64,000 nucleotides of DNA, taken from NCBI RefSeq assembly GCF_002001205.1, contig NZ_MUNZ01000073.1, forward strand, positions 1-64,000, written 5' to 3'. The position numbers were made by a program, and so were the translations under genes. Positions 43,094-51,628 of the stretch are shown in pieces; position 1 is the first letter of the stretch, and every line of letters starts with the position of its first letter. The notes under the pieces are model-generated. The model saw only the letters and a list, made by a program, of their open reading frames with translations. It searched no databases and was not told the origin of the DNA. Source of the stretch: Hydrogenophaga sp. A37 (GTDB taxonomy: Bacteria > Pseudomonadota > Gammaproteobacteria > Burkholderiales > Burkholderiaceae_C).

Positions 43094-45391
43094 TCAGCCG
43101 CGCGGACTGGCCGCCGCCATGGCCGTCATGTTGAGCACGCGGCGCACCGTGGCCGCGGGCGTGAGGATGTGCGCCGTGCGCGCCACGCCCATCAGCATCG
43201 GGCCCACGGTCACACCGCTGCTGGTGGTGGTCTTGAGCACGTTGTAGAGGATGTTGGCGGCGTCCAGGTTCGGGCAGATCAGCAGGTTGGCCGAGCCGCT
43301 GAGCGTGGAGTCGGCCATGTAGGCGTTGCGGATCTCCGGGTTGAGTGCCGCGTCGCCGTGCAGCTCGCCGTCGCATTCGATGCCCGGGTGTTGCGCCACG
43401 AAGAGGTCGCGCGCAGCCCGCATCTTTTTCGCCGATGCGCGCTTGCTGGAGCCGAAGCTCGAATGCGACAGGAACGCCACCTTGGGTGGAATGCCGAAGC
43501 GCTGCACCTGCTGCGCCGCCATCCACGCGATCTCGGCCAGCTGTTCGGCACTCGGGTCTTCGTTGACGTAGGTGTCGGTGATGAAGAGCGGTCCACGGTC
43601 GGTCATGAGCGCGTTGACGGCGGCGTAGTTGGCCACGCCCGCTTGTTTGCCGAGGATGGCGTCGATGCGCTCCAGGTGCGTGGAATAGGTGCCGACCAGG
43701 CCGCAGATCAGCGCGTCCGCATCGCCCAGCGAGACCATCAGCGAACCGATGATGGTGTTGGAGCGGCGCACCGCGGCCTTGGCCACTTCGGGCGAGGCGC
43801 CGTTGCGGGCCATGAGCTTGTGGTACTGCTCCCAGTACTGGCGGAAGCGCGGGTCGTCTTCGGGGTTGACGTTCTCCACGTCCACGCCCAGGCGGATGCG
43901 CAGGCCGGCCTTCTCGATGCGCGCGGCGATCACGGCGGGACGGCCGATCAGGATCGGCACCGCCAGCTTCTCGTCGATCGCCATCTGCGCGGCACGCAGT
44001 GCGCGCTCGTCTTCACCGTCGGCGTAGGCCACGCGCTTGCGGTTGTCGGGCAGTGCCTTGGCGGCGTTGAAGATCGGCCGCATCAGGATGCCGGTCTGGT
44101 AGACGAAGCGGCTCAGGCTCTCCTTGTAGGCCTGCATGTCGGTGATGGGGCGCGTGGCCACGCCACTGTCGGCGGCGGCCTGGGCCACGGCCGGCGCGAT
44201 CTTCAGGATCAGGCGGGTGTCGAAGGCCTTGGGGATGAGGTAGTCGGGGCCGAACACCAGCTCCTGGCCGGCGTAGGCGGCGGCCACCTCGTCGCTGATC
44301 TCGGCCTTGGTCAGGTCGGCGATCTGGCGCACGCAGGCCATCTTCATTTCTTCCGTGATCTTGGTCGCGCCGCAATCGAGTGCGCCGCGGAAGATGTACG
44401 GGAAACACAGCACGTTGTTGACCTGGTTCGGGTAGTCCGAACGGCCGGTGGCGATGATGCAGTCGGGCCGCGCGGCCTTGGCGATCTCGGGCCGGATCTC
44501 GGGCTCGGGGTTGGCCAGCGCCAGGATGATGGGCTGCCGGCCCATGCTGATCACCATGTCGGCGTCCACCACGCCCGCGGCGGAGCAGCCGAGGAACACG
44601 TCGGCCCCGTTCATGGCGTCGGCCAGCGTGCGCGCGGTGGTGCTTCGGCAGTAGCGCTGTTTGGACTCGTCGAGCTTGCCGGCGACAGCGTCGGCGCGCT
44701 CGGTGTGGATCACACCTTTGGAGTCGCAGACCAGGATGTTTTCAATGGCCACACCGAGGTTGACCATGAGGTCCAGGCAGGCGATGGCCGCAGCGCCCGC
44801 GCCCGACACCGCCATCTTGATCTGGCCGATGTCTTTGCCCACCAGCTCCAGGCCGTTGATCAGCGCCGAGCTGGAGATGATGGCCGTGCCGTGCTGGTCG
44901 TCGTGAAAGACCGGGATCTTCATGCGCTCGCGCAGCTTCTTCTCGATGTAGAAGCACTCGGGCGCCTTGATGTCTTCGAGGTTCACGCCGCCCAGCGTGG
45001 GCTCCAGCGCGGCAATGATGTCGACCAGCTTGTCCGGGTCGCGTTCGGCGAGTTCGATGTCGAACACGTCGATGCCGGCGAACTTCTTGAACAGGCAGCC
45101 CTTGCCCTCCATCACCGGCTTGCTCGCCAGCGGGCCGATGTCGCCGAGGCCCAGCACGGCGGTGCCGTTGGTGATCACGCCCACCAGGTTGCCGCGCGAG
45201 GTGTACTCGGCCGCCAGCGACGGGTCGGCCTCGATGGCCAGACAGGGGTAGGCCACACCGGGCGAATACGCCAGCGACAGGTCGCGCTGGTTGGACAGCG
45301 GCTTGGTGGGGTTGACGGAAATCTTGCCCCGGTTGGGCGAGCGGTGGTATTCAAACGCGGCGTCGCGCAGGGCTTCTTCGGCGGGGGTCAT
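43094..45391 (-). CDS. maeB: NADP-dependent malic enzyme
   Basis: The 765-residue protein has the two-part MaeB layout. The N-terminal malic enzyme (about 1-430) shows [41 protein letters not shown] and [11 protein letters not shown] for metal and substrate, and [15 protein letters not shown] for NADP. The C-terminal phosphotransacetylase-like domain (about 440-765) has PILIGRP and [10 protein letters not shown]. It decarboxylates malate to pyruvate with NADPH formation; the C-terminal part is regulatory. It probably has its own transcript, ending at the terminator downstream. Its place within purine genes looks incidental. Confidence 0.96.
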   Translation of the reverse strand: MTPAEEALRDAAFEYHRSPNRGKISVNPTKPLSNQRDLSLAYSPGVAYPCLAIEADPSLAAEYTSRGNLVGVITNGTAVLGLGDIGPLASKPVMEGKGCLFKKFAGIDVFDIELAERDPDKLVDIIAALEPTLGGVNLEDIKAPECFYIEKKLRERMKIPVFHDDQHGTAIISSSALINGLELVGKDIGQIKMAVSGAGAAAIACLDLMVNLGVAIENILVCDSKGVIHTERADAVAGKLDESKQRYCRSTTARTLADAMNGADVFLGCSAAGVVDADMVISMGRQPIILALANPEPEIRPEIAKAARPDCIIATGRSDYPNQVNNVLCFPYIFRGALDCGATKITEEMKMACVRQIADLTKAEISDEVAAAYAGQELVFGPDYLIPKAFDTRLILKIAPAVAQAAADSGVATRPITDMQAYKESLSRFVYQTGILMRPIFNAAKALPDNRKRVAYADGEDERALRAAQMAIDEKLAVPILIGRPAVIAARIEKAGLRIRLGVDVENVNPEDDPRFRQYWEQYHKLMARNGASPEVAKAAVRRSNTIIGSLMVSLGDADALICGLVGTYSTHLERIDAILGKQAGVANYAAVNALMTDRGPLFITDTYVNEDPSAEQLAEIAWMAAQQVQRFGIPPKVAFLSHSSFGSSKRASAKKMRAARDLFVAQHPGIECDGELHGDAALNPEIRNAYMADSTLSGSANLLICPNLDAANILYNVLKTTTSSGVTVGPMLMGVARTAHILTPAATVRRVLNMTAMAAASPRG

Positions 45392-45458
45392 GGTGTCTCC
45401 AGATGCGGGCCGCCCGGCGTGGGCGGGCGGTCATTGTGGCACGGTGGCTTGTACGCGT

Positions 45459-46712
45459 TTATGCGGATTTCAGCAGGTCGTGAAGCGTGCGAGCGATCAC
45501 CTTGGTGGCGCGCCGCAGGTCTTCCAGCACCAGGTTTTCATCGGCCCGTTTGGCATTGGACTCGCGCACCGTGCGCGGACCGGCGCCGTAGATCACGCCC
45601 GGAATGCCGTGTTCGCCATAGATGCGCACGTCGGTGTAAAGCGGTGTGCCCACCGCGGGGATGGATTCGCCGAACAGCTCGCTCCCGTGCCTCTGGATCG
45701 CTTCGACCAGCGGCTGGTTGCCGGGCAGGGGTTTGAGCGCGCGCGCCAGCAGGATGCGTTTGACGTCCACACTGATGGCGCGCCCGCCACGCGGTGGGTT
45801 GAAGCTGGCGGCGGCTTCGGCGATGGTGCGGCGGAGCGAAGCTTCCACCTCGGCCGGATCCTCTTCGGGGATCATGCGGCGGTCCACCTTGAGCACCACC
45901 TTGCCGGGGATCACATTGGTGTTGGTGCCGCCGCTGATCTGGCCCACGTTGAGGTAGGGGTGGGTGATGCCTTCGACGCTCGACGTGACCTTCAGGTAGT
46001 CGGCGTTGAGCGCGTAGAGCGCGTTGAGAATGTGCACCGCGCCCTGCAGCGCGTCGGTGCCGCTGTCGGGAATGGCGGCGTGCGCCATGTCGCCGTGCAC
46101 CGTCACCTCCAGCTGCAGGCAGCCGTTGTGCGCCACCACCACCTGGTAGCTGAAACCGGCGGCGATCATCAGGTCGGGCTTGGTCAGGCCGTTCTTGAGC
46201 AGCCAGTCCGGGCCGACCTCGCCGCCGTATTCCTCGTCGTAGGTCACGTGCAGTTCCACGCCGCCCTGGAGTGGCGCGCCCAGCGATTCGAGGGCTCGGA
46301 TCGCGAAGGTGAAATTGCTGATGTCGCCCTTGCTCACCGCGGTGGCACGGCCGTAGATCTTGCCGTCCACGATCTCACCGCCATAAGGGTCGTGCGTCCA
46401 GCCTTCGCCGGGCGGCACCACGTCGCCGTGGGCGTTGAGCGCGATGGTTTTGCCGCCGTCGCCGAAGCGGCGGCGCACGATCAGGTTGGTGATGGTCTCC
46501 AGGCCAGCGGCCTTCACCTCGGCCTCGGGCACGGCGTGTCTTTCGGCATTCAGGTCCATGGCGGCCAGCAGTTCGGCCGTGCGTTCGGCGTGCAGCGCGT
46601 TGTTGCCCGGTGGCGTGTCGGTGGGCACGCGCACGAGCTCTTGCAGGAAGGTCACTTGCTCGTCAAAGTGGGCGTCGATCCATTGATCGAGTTGTTGATA
46701 GGCGGTGGTCAT
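45459..46712 (-). CDS. M20-family metallohydrolase
   Basis: The 417-residue protein is an M20 peptidase/deacylase: ALNAHGDVVPPGEGWTHDPYG with the first metal His and Asp (in outline), YGRATAVSKGD, TYDEEYGGEVGP with the catalytic Glu pair, and a dimerisation domain starting VTVHGDMAHAAIPDSG. ArgE, DapE and carbamoylase-type enzymes share this fold. It lies seven bases after the uraD-allC gene and so belongs to the purine operon. Hydrolysis of a ureido or N-acyl intermediate is possible, but the substrate cannot be read from the sequence. Confidence 0.88.
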   Translation of the reverse strand: MTTAYQQLDQWIDAHFDEQVTFLQELVRVPTDTPPGNNALHAERTAELLAAMDLNAERHAVPEAEVKAAGLETITNLIVRRRFGDGGKTIALNAHGDVVPPGEGWTHDPYGGEIVDGKIYGRATAVSKGDISNFTFAIRALESLGAPLQGGVELHVTYDEEYGGEVGPDWLLKNGLTKPDLMIAAGFSYQVVVAHNGCLQLEVTVHGDMAHAAIPDSGTDALQGAVHILNALYALNADYLKVTSSVEGITHPYLNVGQISGGTNTNVIPGKVVLKVDRRMIPEEDPAEVEASLRRTIAEAAASFNPPRGGRAISVDVKRILLARALKPLPGNQPLVEAIQRHGSELFGESIPAVGTPLYTDVRIYGEHGIPGVIYGAGPRTVRESNAKRADENLVLEDLRRATKVIARTLHDLLKSA

Positions 46713-46719
46713 GGGTGAT

Positions 46720-48624
46720 TCAGCTTTGGTGTTCTGAGGCGAGTTGGCCGAGCAGGTGCGCAAAGGCGCGCACGCAGAGGTCCATGTCGTCGCTGGTGGT
46801 GGATTCAAGGGGGTTGTGGCTGATGCCGCTGTTCTGGCCGCGCACGAAGAGCATGGCCTGTGGCATCAGCTCGTGCAGCTTCATGGCGTCGTGGCCGGCG
46901 CCACTGGGCAGGCGGTGCAGCGGCACACCGAGCGCGGCCACGGCGGTTTCCCAGCGCGCCTGCCAGGCGGGGGCGCTCGGTGCGGCGGCGGCGCGCATGG
47001 TTTCTTCCAGCGTGTGGCGCAGGCCGCGGCGGTGGCAGATGTCGTCGAGCTTCGCCAGCACGTTTTTCGCCAGCGCGTCGCGCTGTGCGTCGCTGGGCGC
47101 GCGCAGGTCGAGGCTGAAGCTGCAGCGGCCCGGCACCACATTGATGGAGCCGTTGGGCACCTGCAGCATGCCGATGGTGGCGACCGAGTCGCCATCGGCG
47201 GCGGCGCGTTGTTCGGCGTAGAGCGCGAGTTCGGCCACGGCGCAGGCGGCGTCGCGGCGGCGGTCCATGGGCGTGGTGCCGGCGTGGCTGGCCATGCCGA
47301 TCACGTCGCCCAGGTAGCGCACGCTGGCGTTGATGGAGGTGACGATGCCCAGCGGCAGATCGAGTTCGTTGAGCACCGGGCCCTGCTCGATGTGCACCTC
47401 GACGAAGCCGAGGTAGTTGGCCGGGTCTCGTTGCAGCGCGCTGATGGCGTCGAGTGTGGCGGGCAGCCCGGCGTGTTGCATGGCCGCGCGCATGGTGATG
47501 CCGTCGGCGTCCTGCTGGTCCAGCCAGGCCGGGTTGAAGTGGCCGGTGAGCGCGCCCGAGCCCAGGAAGGTGGCCTTGTAGCGCTGGCCTTCCTCTTCGG
47601 CAAAGCCCACCACCTCGATGGCGAAAGGCAGCCTGCGCCCTTCAGCGTGCAACTGTTGCACGCAGGCCATGGGCACAAAGATGCCGAGGCGCCCGTCGTA
47701 CTTGCCACCGTTGCGCACGGTGTCGTAGTGGCTGCCCGTGAGCAGGGTTTTGGCCCCCACGCTCCGCCGCTGCGCGGGTCGCTGCCCCCCGAGGGGGTGT
47801 GTTTCGCCTTGGGGCGGCCCGGCGGCGAAACCGGTCTTCACTCCCTCTCCCTCTGGGAGAGGGTTGGGGTGAGGGCCGGCGTGGTACAGCCCGACCACAT
47901 TGCCCACCGCGTCGATGCGCGCCTCGTCAAACCCCAGCGCGAGCATTTGCCGTTGCAGCTGCGCCGCACACGCGCGGTGGGCATCCGTCAGGTAGGTGAC
48001 GGTGAGCTGACCGAGCTCGGCATAACCCGGGTCGGTGTGCTGGGCGAGGTCTTCATGCCGGTCCCACACCGCGTTGCCCAGCGTGGGTTCGAAGCCGAAC
48101 TTGTCGTTCAACCGGATCTCGGCGATGCGGTGAATATTGCGCAGGCACTCGGCGCGCTCGAAGTGCACCGGGTGGTGCAGGCGGCGCTCGAAGGTGGCGA
48201 TGATCTGTGCCTTGCTGAGGCCTGTGCCGCGCGGGCCGCGCACCGCGAGGATGAAGGGAAAGCCGAACTTCGCGTTGTAGTCGGCGTTGAGTTGCTGGAT
48301 GTGCGCGAACTCTTCGGGCGTGCAGTTCGTCAGGCCCGCTTTCGACTGTTCGTTGGTGGACTCGGCCGTCAGCGTCTGGCTCACCATGGCCTTGCCTGCC
48401 AGCTCGGGGTGGGCGCGGATCAAGGCGAGTTGCGGCTCGACGCCCGCTTCGTTGAGCACGCACACCATGGCGTGTTTGAGGGCGGCGAGCGAGGTGAACG
48501 GGCGCTGCTTCAGCGCGGCTTCGGCGATCCAGGGCGAGTGTTCGTACAGGCCGTCGAGCATCGTCACGGCCTCGGCCCGCGGCGCAGCGTTGAGTTGGTC
48601 CAGTGTGATCGGCATGGTGTTCAT
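46720..48624 (-). CDS. uraD-allC: OHCU decarboxylase fused to allantoate amidohydrolase, with in-frame repeats
   Basis: The 634-residue protein has UraD at residues about 1-170 (LIRAHPELAGKA with the catalytic His, and ESTNEQSKAGL). AllC/HyuC-type M20 amidohydrolase follows, with LLTGSHYDTVRNGGKYDGRLGI, FAEEEGQRYKATFLGSGAL, VEVHIEQGPVLNE and GMASHAGTTPMDRRRDA for the metals. It makes S-allantoin from OHCU and then degrades allantoate. About 40 residues at 250-290, just before the metal-binding His motif, are encoded by two repeats and are absent from the family pattern. The frame is kept, so the gene may still work; this is untested. Confidence 0.92.
   Translation of the reverse strand: MNTMPITLDQLNAAPRAEAVTMLDGLYEHSPWIAEAALKQRPFTSLAALKHAMVCVLNEAGVEPQLALIRAHPELAGKAMVSQTLTAESTNEQSKAGLTNCTPEEFAHIQQLNADYNAKFGFPFILAVRGPRGTGLSKAQIIATFERRLHHPVHFERAECLRNIHRIAEIRLNDKFGFEPTLGNAVWDRHEDLAQHTDPGYAELGQLTVTYLTDAHRACAAQLQRQMLALGFDEARIDAVGNVVGLYHAGPHPNPLPEGEGVKTGFAAGPPQGETHPLGGQRPAQRRSVGAKTLLTGSHYDTVRNGGKYDGRLGIFVPMACVQQLHAEGRRLPFAIEVVGFAEEEGQRYKATFLGSGALTGHFNPAWLDQQDADGITMRAAMQHAGLPATLDAISALQRDPANYLGFVEVHIEQGPVLNELDLPLGIVTSINASVRYLGDVIGMASHAGTTPMDRRRDAACAVAELALYAEQRAAADGDSVATIGMLQVPNGSINVVPGRCSFSLDLRAPSDAQRDALAKNVLAKLDDICHRRGLRHTLEETMRAAAAPSAPAWQARWETAVAALGVPLHRLPSGAGHDAMKLHELMPQAMLFVRGQNSGISHNPLESTTSDDMDLCVRAFAHLLGQLASEHQS
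47754..47830. repeat. Repeat B copy inside the uraD-allC reading frame
   Basis: It has GCTGCGCGGGTCGCTGCC, CCCCGAGGGGG and CTTGGGGCGGCCCGGCGGCG, as in the intergenic copy after urtE. On the minus strand it is read in frame as a segment including PPQGETHPLGGQRPAQ. Confidence 0.85.
47839..47877. repeat. Repeat C (palindromic) inside the uraD-allC reading frame
   Basis: It contains a perfect 9-bp stem, CCCTCTCCC at 47843-47851 and GGGAGAGGG at 47855-47863, with loop TCT. It is read in frame as HPNPLPEGEG, the well-known translation of this widespread palindrome. Confidence 0.85.
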
Positions 48625-48625
48625 C

Positions 48626-49588
48626 TCAAACGGCCACGGGGTGCGTGGCCTTCCAGTGCCGCGCGATGTCGAGGCGGCGCGCCACCCACACCTGGTCGTG
48701 CGACTGGATGTGGTCCAGGAAACGCTGCAGCGCCGTGATGCGGCCCGGGCGGCCGAGCAGGCGGCAGTGCATGCCGATGCTCATCATCTTGGGCCGGTCC
48801 AGGCCCCCACGGTCGATGTCCGGGTCGCCTTCGGCATAGAGCGCGTCAAACGTGTCCTTCATGTACTGGAAGAACGGGTCGGCGTGCGAGTACCCCTGGG
48901 GCAGGGCGAAGCGCATGTCGTTGCAGTCCAGCGTGTACGGCACGATGAGCTGGTGCGCGTCGCTGCCGTCGGTCTTGCGGACTTTCATCCAGAACGGCAG
49001 GTCTTCGCCGTAGTAGTCGCTGTCGTACTCGAAGCCGCCGAAGTCGGCCACGAGGCGGCGCGTGTTCGGGCTGTCACGGCCGGTGTACCAGCCCAGCGGG
49101 CGCTCGCCCGTGAGCCGCTGGAGGATCGCCATGGCCTCGGCCATGTGGGCGCGCTCGGTGGCCTCGTCGATTTGCTGGTAATGGATCCACTTCAGCCCGT
49201 GGCAGGCGATGTCGTACCCGAGCTCTTTGAAGGCCGCGGTCAGCTCGGGGTGTTTTTCGAGCGCGGTGGCCACGCCAAACACCGTGAGCGGCAAGCCACG
49301 CTTTTCGAACTCGCGCAGCAGCCGCCAGACGCCGGCTCGCGAGCCGTATTCGTAGATGCCTTCCATGCTGATGTGGCGGTCTGGGAACGAGGCCGGGTTG
49401 AACATTTCAGAGAGGAATTGCTCTGAGCCCGCGTCGCCATGCAGCACCGAGTTCTCGCCGCCTTCTTCGTAGTTCAGCACGAACTGCACGGCAATGCGTG
49501 CGCCGTTGGGCCAGCGCGCATGGGGCACGTCGCGGCCGTAGCCGACCAGGTCGCGGGGGTAGGGCAGTGTGGAGTCGTAGACGGTCAT
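48626..49588 (-). CDS. puuE: Allantoinase PuuE (polysaccharide-deacetylase fold)
   Basis: The 320-residue protein has the PuuE features: YPRDLVGYGRDVPHARWPNGARIAVQFVLNYEEGGENSVLHGD (in outline), PLTVFGVATALEKHPEL, IACHGLKWIHYQ and GWYTGRDSPNTRRL. It belongs to the NodB-like deacetylase fold and not to the AllB amidohydrolase fold. It opens the allantoin ring to allantoate in the cytoplasm. Its end is one base before the uraD-allC start, and its start overlaps the GntR stop by four bases. Confidence 0.94.
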   Translation of the reverse strand: MTVYDSTLPYPRDLVGYGRDVPHARWPNGARIAVQFVLNYEEGGENSVLHGDAGSEQFLSEMFNPASFPDRHISMEGIYEYGSRAGVWRLLREFEKRGLPLTVFGVATALEKHPELTAAFKELGYDIACHGLKWIHYQQIDEATERAHMAEAMAILQRLTGERPLGWYTGRDSPNTRRLVADFGGFEYDSDYYGEDLPFWMKVRKTDGSDAHQLIVPYTLDCNDMRFALPQGYSHADPFFQYMKDTFDALYAEGDPDIDRGGLDRPKMMSIGMHCRLLGRPGRITALQRFLDHIQSHDQVWVARRLDIARHWKATHPVAV

Positions 49589-50253
49589 GAGGAGAGCGCG
49601 AGGGAGATGTCGTTGCTCGGCAGCTTGCGGTCGAAGGTCAGGCCTTCTTCCACATGCATCAGGTGTTGATTCATCAGGCGCACGGCGCCTTCTTCGTCTT
49701 TCGCCGCCAGGGCCTTGACGATGGCGGCGTGCTCTTCGTTGGAGTGTTCGGCCGCGTTGGTGCTCTGGTACATCAGCGTGATGAGGGCGCAACGCGAGAT
49801 CAGCTCACGCAAGAGTTCTGCCAGCACCTGGTTGCCCATGAGTTCGGCCAGACGAACGTGGAAGTCACCCAGCAACTCGGTGCGTCCCGACACGTCCTGT
49901 TGGTCCACCGCCCGTTTTTCCTGGGCCACATGGTCGCGCAAGGCCTTGATCTTGCTTGGCGTGACTTGTCTGACAAAGGCGCGCGTCATCTCGGTCTCCA
50001 GCATGCGGCGCACGGCAAAGACCTGCTGGGCTTCCTCAACCGAAGGCGCGGCCACGAAGGCGCCACGCGCCGGCTCCAGCCGGATCAGTCGGTTCTGCGA
50101 GAGCTGGAACAAGGCCTGGCGGACCAGGGTGCGTGAAACGCCGAAGTGGTCGGCCAGCTTCTGCTCGGCCAGCTTGGTGCCAGGGTGCAACCGGTGCTCC
50201 ACGATGGCCTTGGTCAGGGACTCGACGATCAAGCGGGTGCTGGAGGTTTCCAT
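49585..50253 (-). CDS. GntR-family regulator of purine catabolism
   Basis: The 222-residue protein has a winged helix (GTKLAEQKLADHFGVSRTLVRQALFQL in outline, about 24-50; EPARGAFVAAPS as wing) and a C-terminal FCD domain (VFAVRRMLETEMTRAFV, DFHVRLAELMGN, HSNEEHAAIVKAL with metal-site His). It probably represses the adjoining purine genes until an intermediate binds. Its start is 25 bp from a perfect 16-bp palindrome shared with the divergent uraH gene, indicating autoregulation. It leads the puuE-uraD-allC-M20 operon. Confidence 0.92.
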   Translation of the reverse strand: METSSTRLIVESLTKAIVEHRLHPGTKLAEQKLADHFGVSRTLVRQALFQLSQNRLIRLEPARGAFVAAPSVEEAQQVFAVRRMLETEMTRAFVRQVTPSKIKALRDHVAQEKRAVDQQDVSGRTELLGDFHVRLAELMGNQVLAELLRELISRCALITLMYQSTNAAEHSNEEHAAIVKALAAKDEEGAVRLMNQHLMHVEEGLTFDRKLPSNDISLALSS

Positions 50254-50278
50254 GCGGGCATCATAGTCAGAAAAACAA

Positions 50279-50294
50279 AAAGTGTATACACTTT
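50279..50294. promoter_or_regulatory. Candidate GntR operator between regulator and uraH
   Basis: AAAGTGTATACACTTT is a perfect 16-bp palindrome. It lies 25 bp from the GntR start and 30 bp before the uraH start, and it recurs exactly at 52489-52504. Confidence 0.82.
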
Positions 50295-50324
50295 CAGTCG
50301 ACTGAATTCAACCTGGAAAAGACA

Positions 50325-50678
50325 ATGGGCCTCAGCACACATGTTCTGGACACGATGAATGGCTGCCCTGCGGCGGGCATGGCGGTCGAGCTCTACACCA
50401 CCGACGGCGACGTGGCCACGCTGGTCAAACGCTTCGCGCTCAACGCCGACGGCCGCAACCCGGACGGGCCGCTGTACGACAACACGAACCTGAAAAAAGG
50501 CACCTACCGCCTGGTGTTCGACGTGAAGGGCTATTTCGCGGCCCAGGGCGTGGTCTTGCCCGAGCCCAATTTCCTCAACCGCGTGGCACTCGATTTCGGC
50601 GTGGCCCACACCGACCAGCACTACCACGTGCCGCTGCTGGTGAGCCCGTGGAGCTATTCAACATATAGAGGAAGTTAA
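50325..50678 (+). CDS. uraH: 5-hydroxyisourate hydrolase
   Basis: The 117-residue protein is a transthyretin-like HIU hydrolase. It begins MGLSTHVLDTMNGCPAAGM with the catalytic His, has LYDNTNLKKGTYRLVFD, and ends YHVPLLVSPWSYSTYRGS. The final YRGS tetrapeptide is the hallmark that separates the enzyme from transthyretin. It hydrolyses 5-hydroxyisourate to OHCU, the substrate of UraD. The start at 50325 lies after the operator; upstream in-frame sequence is antisense to the regulator. Confidence 0.96.
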   Translation: MGLSTHVLDTMNGCPAAGMAVELYTTDGDVATLVKRFALNADGRNPDGPLYDNTNLKKGTYRLVFDVKGYFAAQGVVLPEPNFLNRVALDFGVAHTDQHYHVPLLVSPWSYSTYRGS

Positions 50679-50747
50679 CCCCCCGCGCCGCTTCGCGTCA
50701 CCCCCCAGGGGGCGATGCGAGTGGCCCGGCAAAGCCGGTTCCACCGC
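50679..50747 (+). repeat. Repeat A copy, inverted, touching the uraH stop codon
   Basis: This is the only copy in the opposite direction, and it follows a plus-strand gene: CCCCCCGCGCCGC begins at 50679, directly after the uraH TAA. CCCCCCAGGGGG and CCGGCAAAGCCGG follow. Polarity relative to the gene is thus the same as for the minus-strand copies. Confidence 0.85.
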
Positions 50748-50799
50748 ATCCTGGGTGAAGGCACGGTCTCCGGCGAGCGCTGTGTGAGCCCAGAACGCG

Positions 50800-50868
50800 G
50801 CGGAACCGGCTTTGCCGGGCCGCACCGCGTTGCCCCCTGGGGGGTGACGCCGCAGGCGGCGCGGGGGG
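50800..50868 (-). repeat. Repeat A copy just after the TonB-like lipoprotein gene
   Basis: It has ACCGGCTTTGCCGG, CCCCCTGGGGGG and GCCGCAGGCGGC. The G-run ends four bases before the stop codon at 50873. With the inverted copy it forms a tail-to-tail pair between two convergent genes. Confidence 0.85.
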
Positions 50869-50872
50869 AGCC

Positions 50873-51421
50873 TTATTTACTGCGTTGCCCTTCGGTCAGC
50901 GTGTCGAGCTGGAAGTTGCCGCTCTTGTCCCAGAGCCACACCTCGGTGTAGGTCACGCCGCCCAGGCGCACCGGGGCGGGGAAGGGAGAGGCTTCGTACA
51001 CCGTGCGCTCGATTTCCAGCACCACATCGGGCGCATGGCTGGGCGCCCGCATCCAGTTGAGGCGCCGCACCAGGCCCCGGTTGTCGAGTTCGACCTGCAG
51101 CACGCCGACCGCGTGCATCAGGGGTGGCATCTTGCCTTTGAAGATGCGGTGGGCGTTCTTGCCGTAGAGGTGGCGGGCGCCGTCCTGGCGGTATTCGCGG
51201 GGCGTGATCGCCTCCGACACCAGCGTGGGCGGGGGAAGGGCGTCCGCGATCGGGGCATCGATCACCGGGGGCAGGTCGGGCACCGACATGTCGGCTGGGG
51301 GCTTGGGCGCGGCGCAGGCCACCAGCAGCATGGCGATGCAGACCCCCAGCAGGCCGGCCGTGCGCTGGAGAAGTGCGGGCCGGTGCGCTGAGAACGAGGG
51401 AGAGGTCGGTGATGTGCTCAT
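50873..51421 (-). CDS. Lipoprotein with TonB-like C-terminal domain
   Basis: The 182-residue protein from ATG 51421 has a lipoprotein signal (LLGVCIAMLLVACAAPK, lipid Cys near residue 38), a Pro-rich stretch, then a C-terminal domain with HAVGVLQVELDNRGLVRRLNWMRAPSHAPDVV (in outline). This resembles the C-terminal fold of TonB-related energy transducers, but no membrane anchor helix of TonB type is present. Function unknown. It is convergent with uraH. Confidence 0.72.
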   Translation of the reverse strand: MSTSPTSPSFSAHRPALLQRTAGLLGVCIAMLLVACAAPKPPADMSVPDLPPVIDAPIADALPPPTLVSEAITPREYRQDGARHLYGKNAHRIFKGKMPPLMHAVGVLQVELDNRGLVRRLNWMRAPSHAPDVVLEIERTVYEASPFPAPVRLGGVTYTEVWLWDKSGNFQLDTLTEGQRSK

Positions 51422-51628
51422 GGCGGTCTTTGGGTGGTGCTTCCAGGCGGTTCGGTGGTGCCGGAGGGCCGCCCTGTGGCCGCTCCGGCCCGGGACCATA
51501 CGGGCAGAGAGATGCAGTGTATGGGGCTTTGCCCGCCCGCCCAAGGGGGGTGCCGGGGGATACTGCACGCTCGCGCCCCAGTTGACGTTTTCTCCCGGAT
51601 TTTTTTGGCTCGCACGCCACACACGCCC

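Noticed and set aside
42671..45736. Plus-strand 1021-residue open frame opposite maeB
   Set aside because: Composition is dominated by Ala, Gly, Val, His and Arg with no domain, while the opposite strand encodes complete malic enzyme.
49966..49976. TTGTCTGACAA inside the purine GntR gene as a further FadR operator
   Set aside because: It lies mid-gene in another regulator's coding sequence, with no neighbouring promoter of the uronate cluster; treated as chance.
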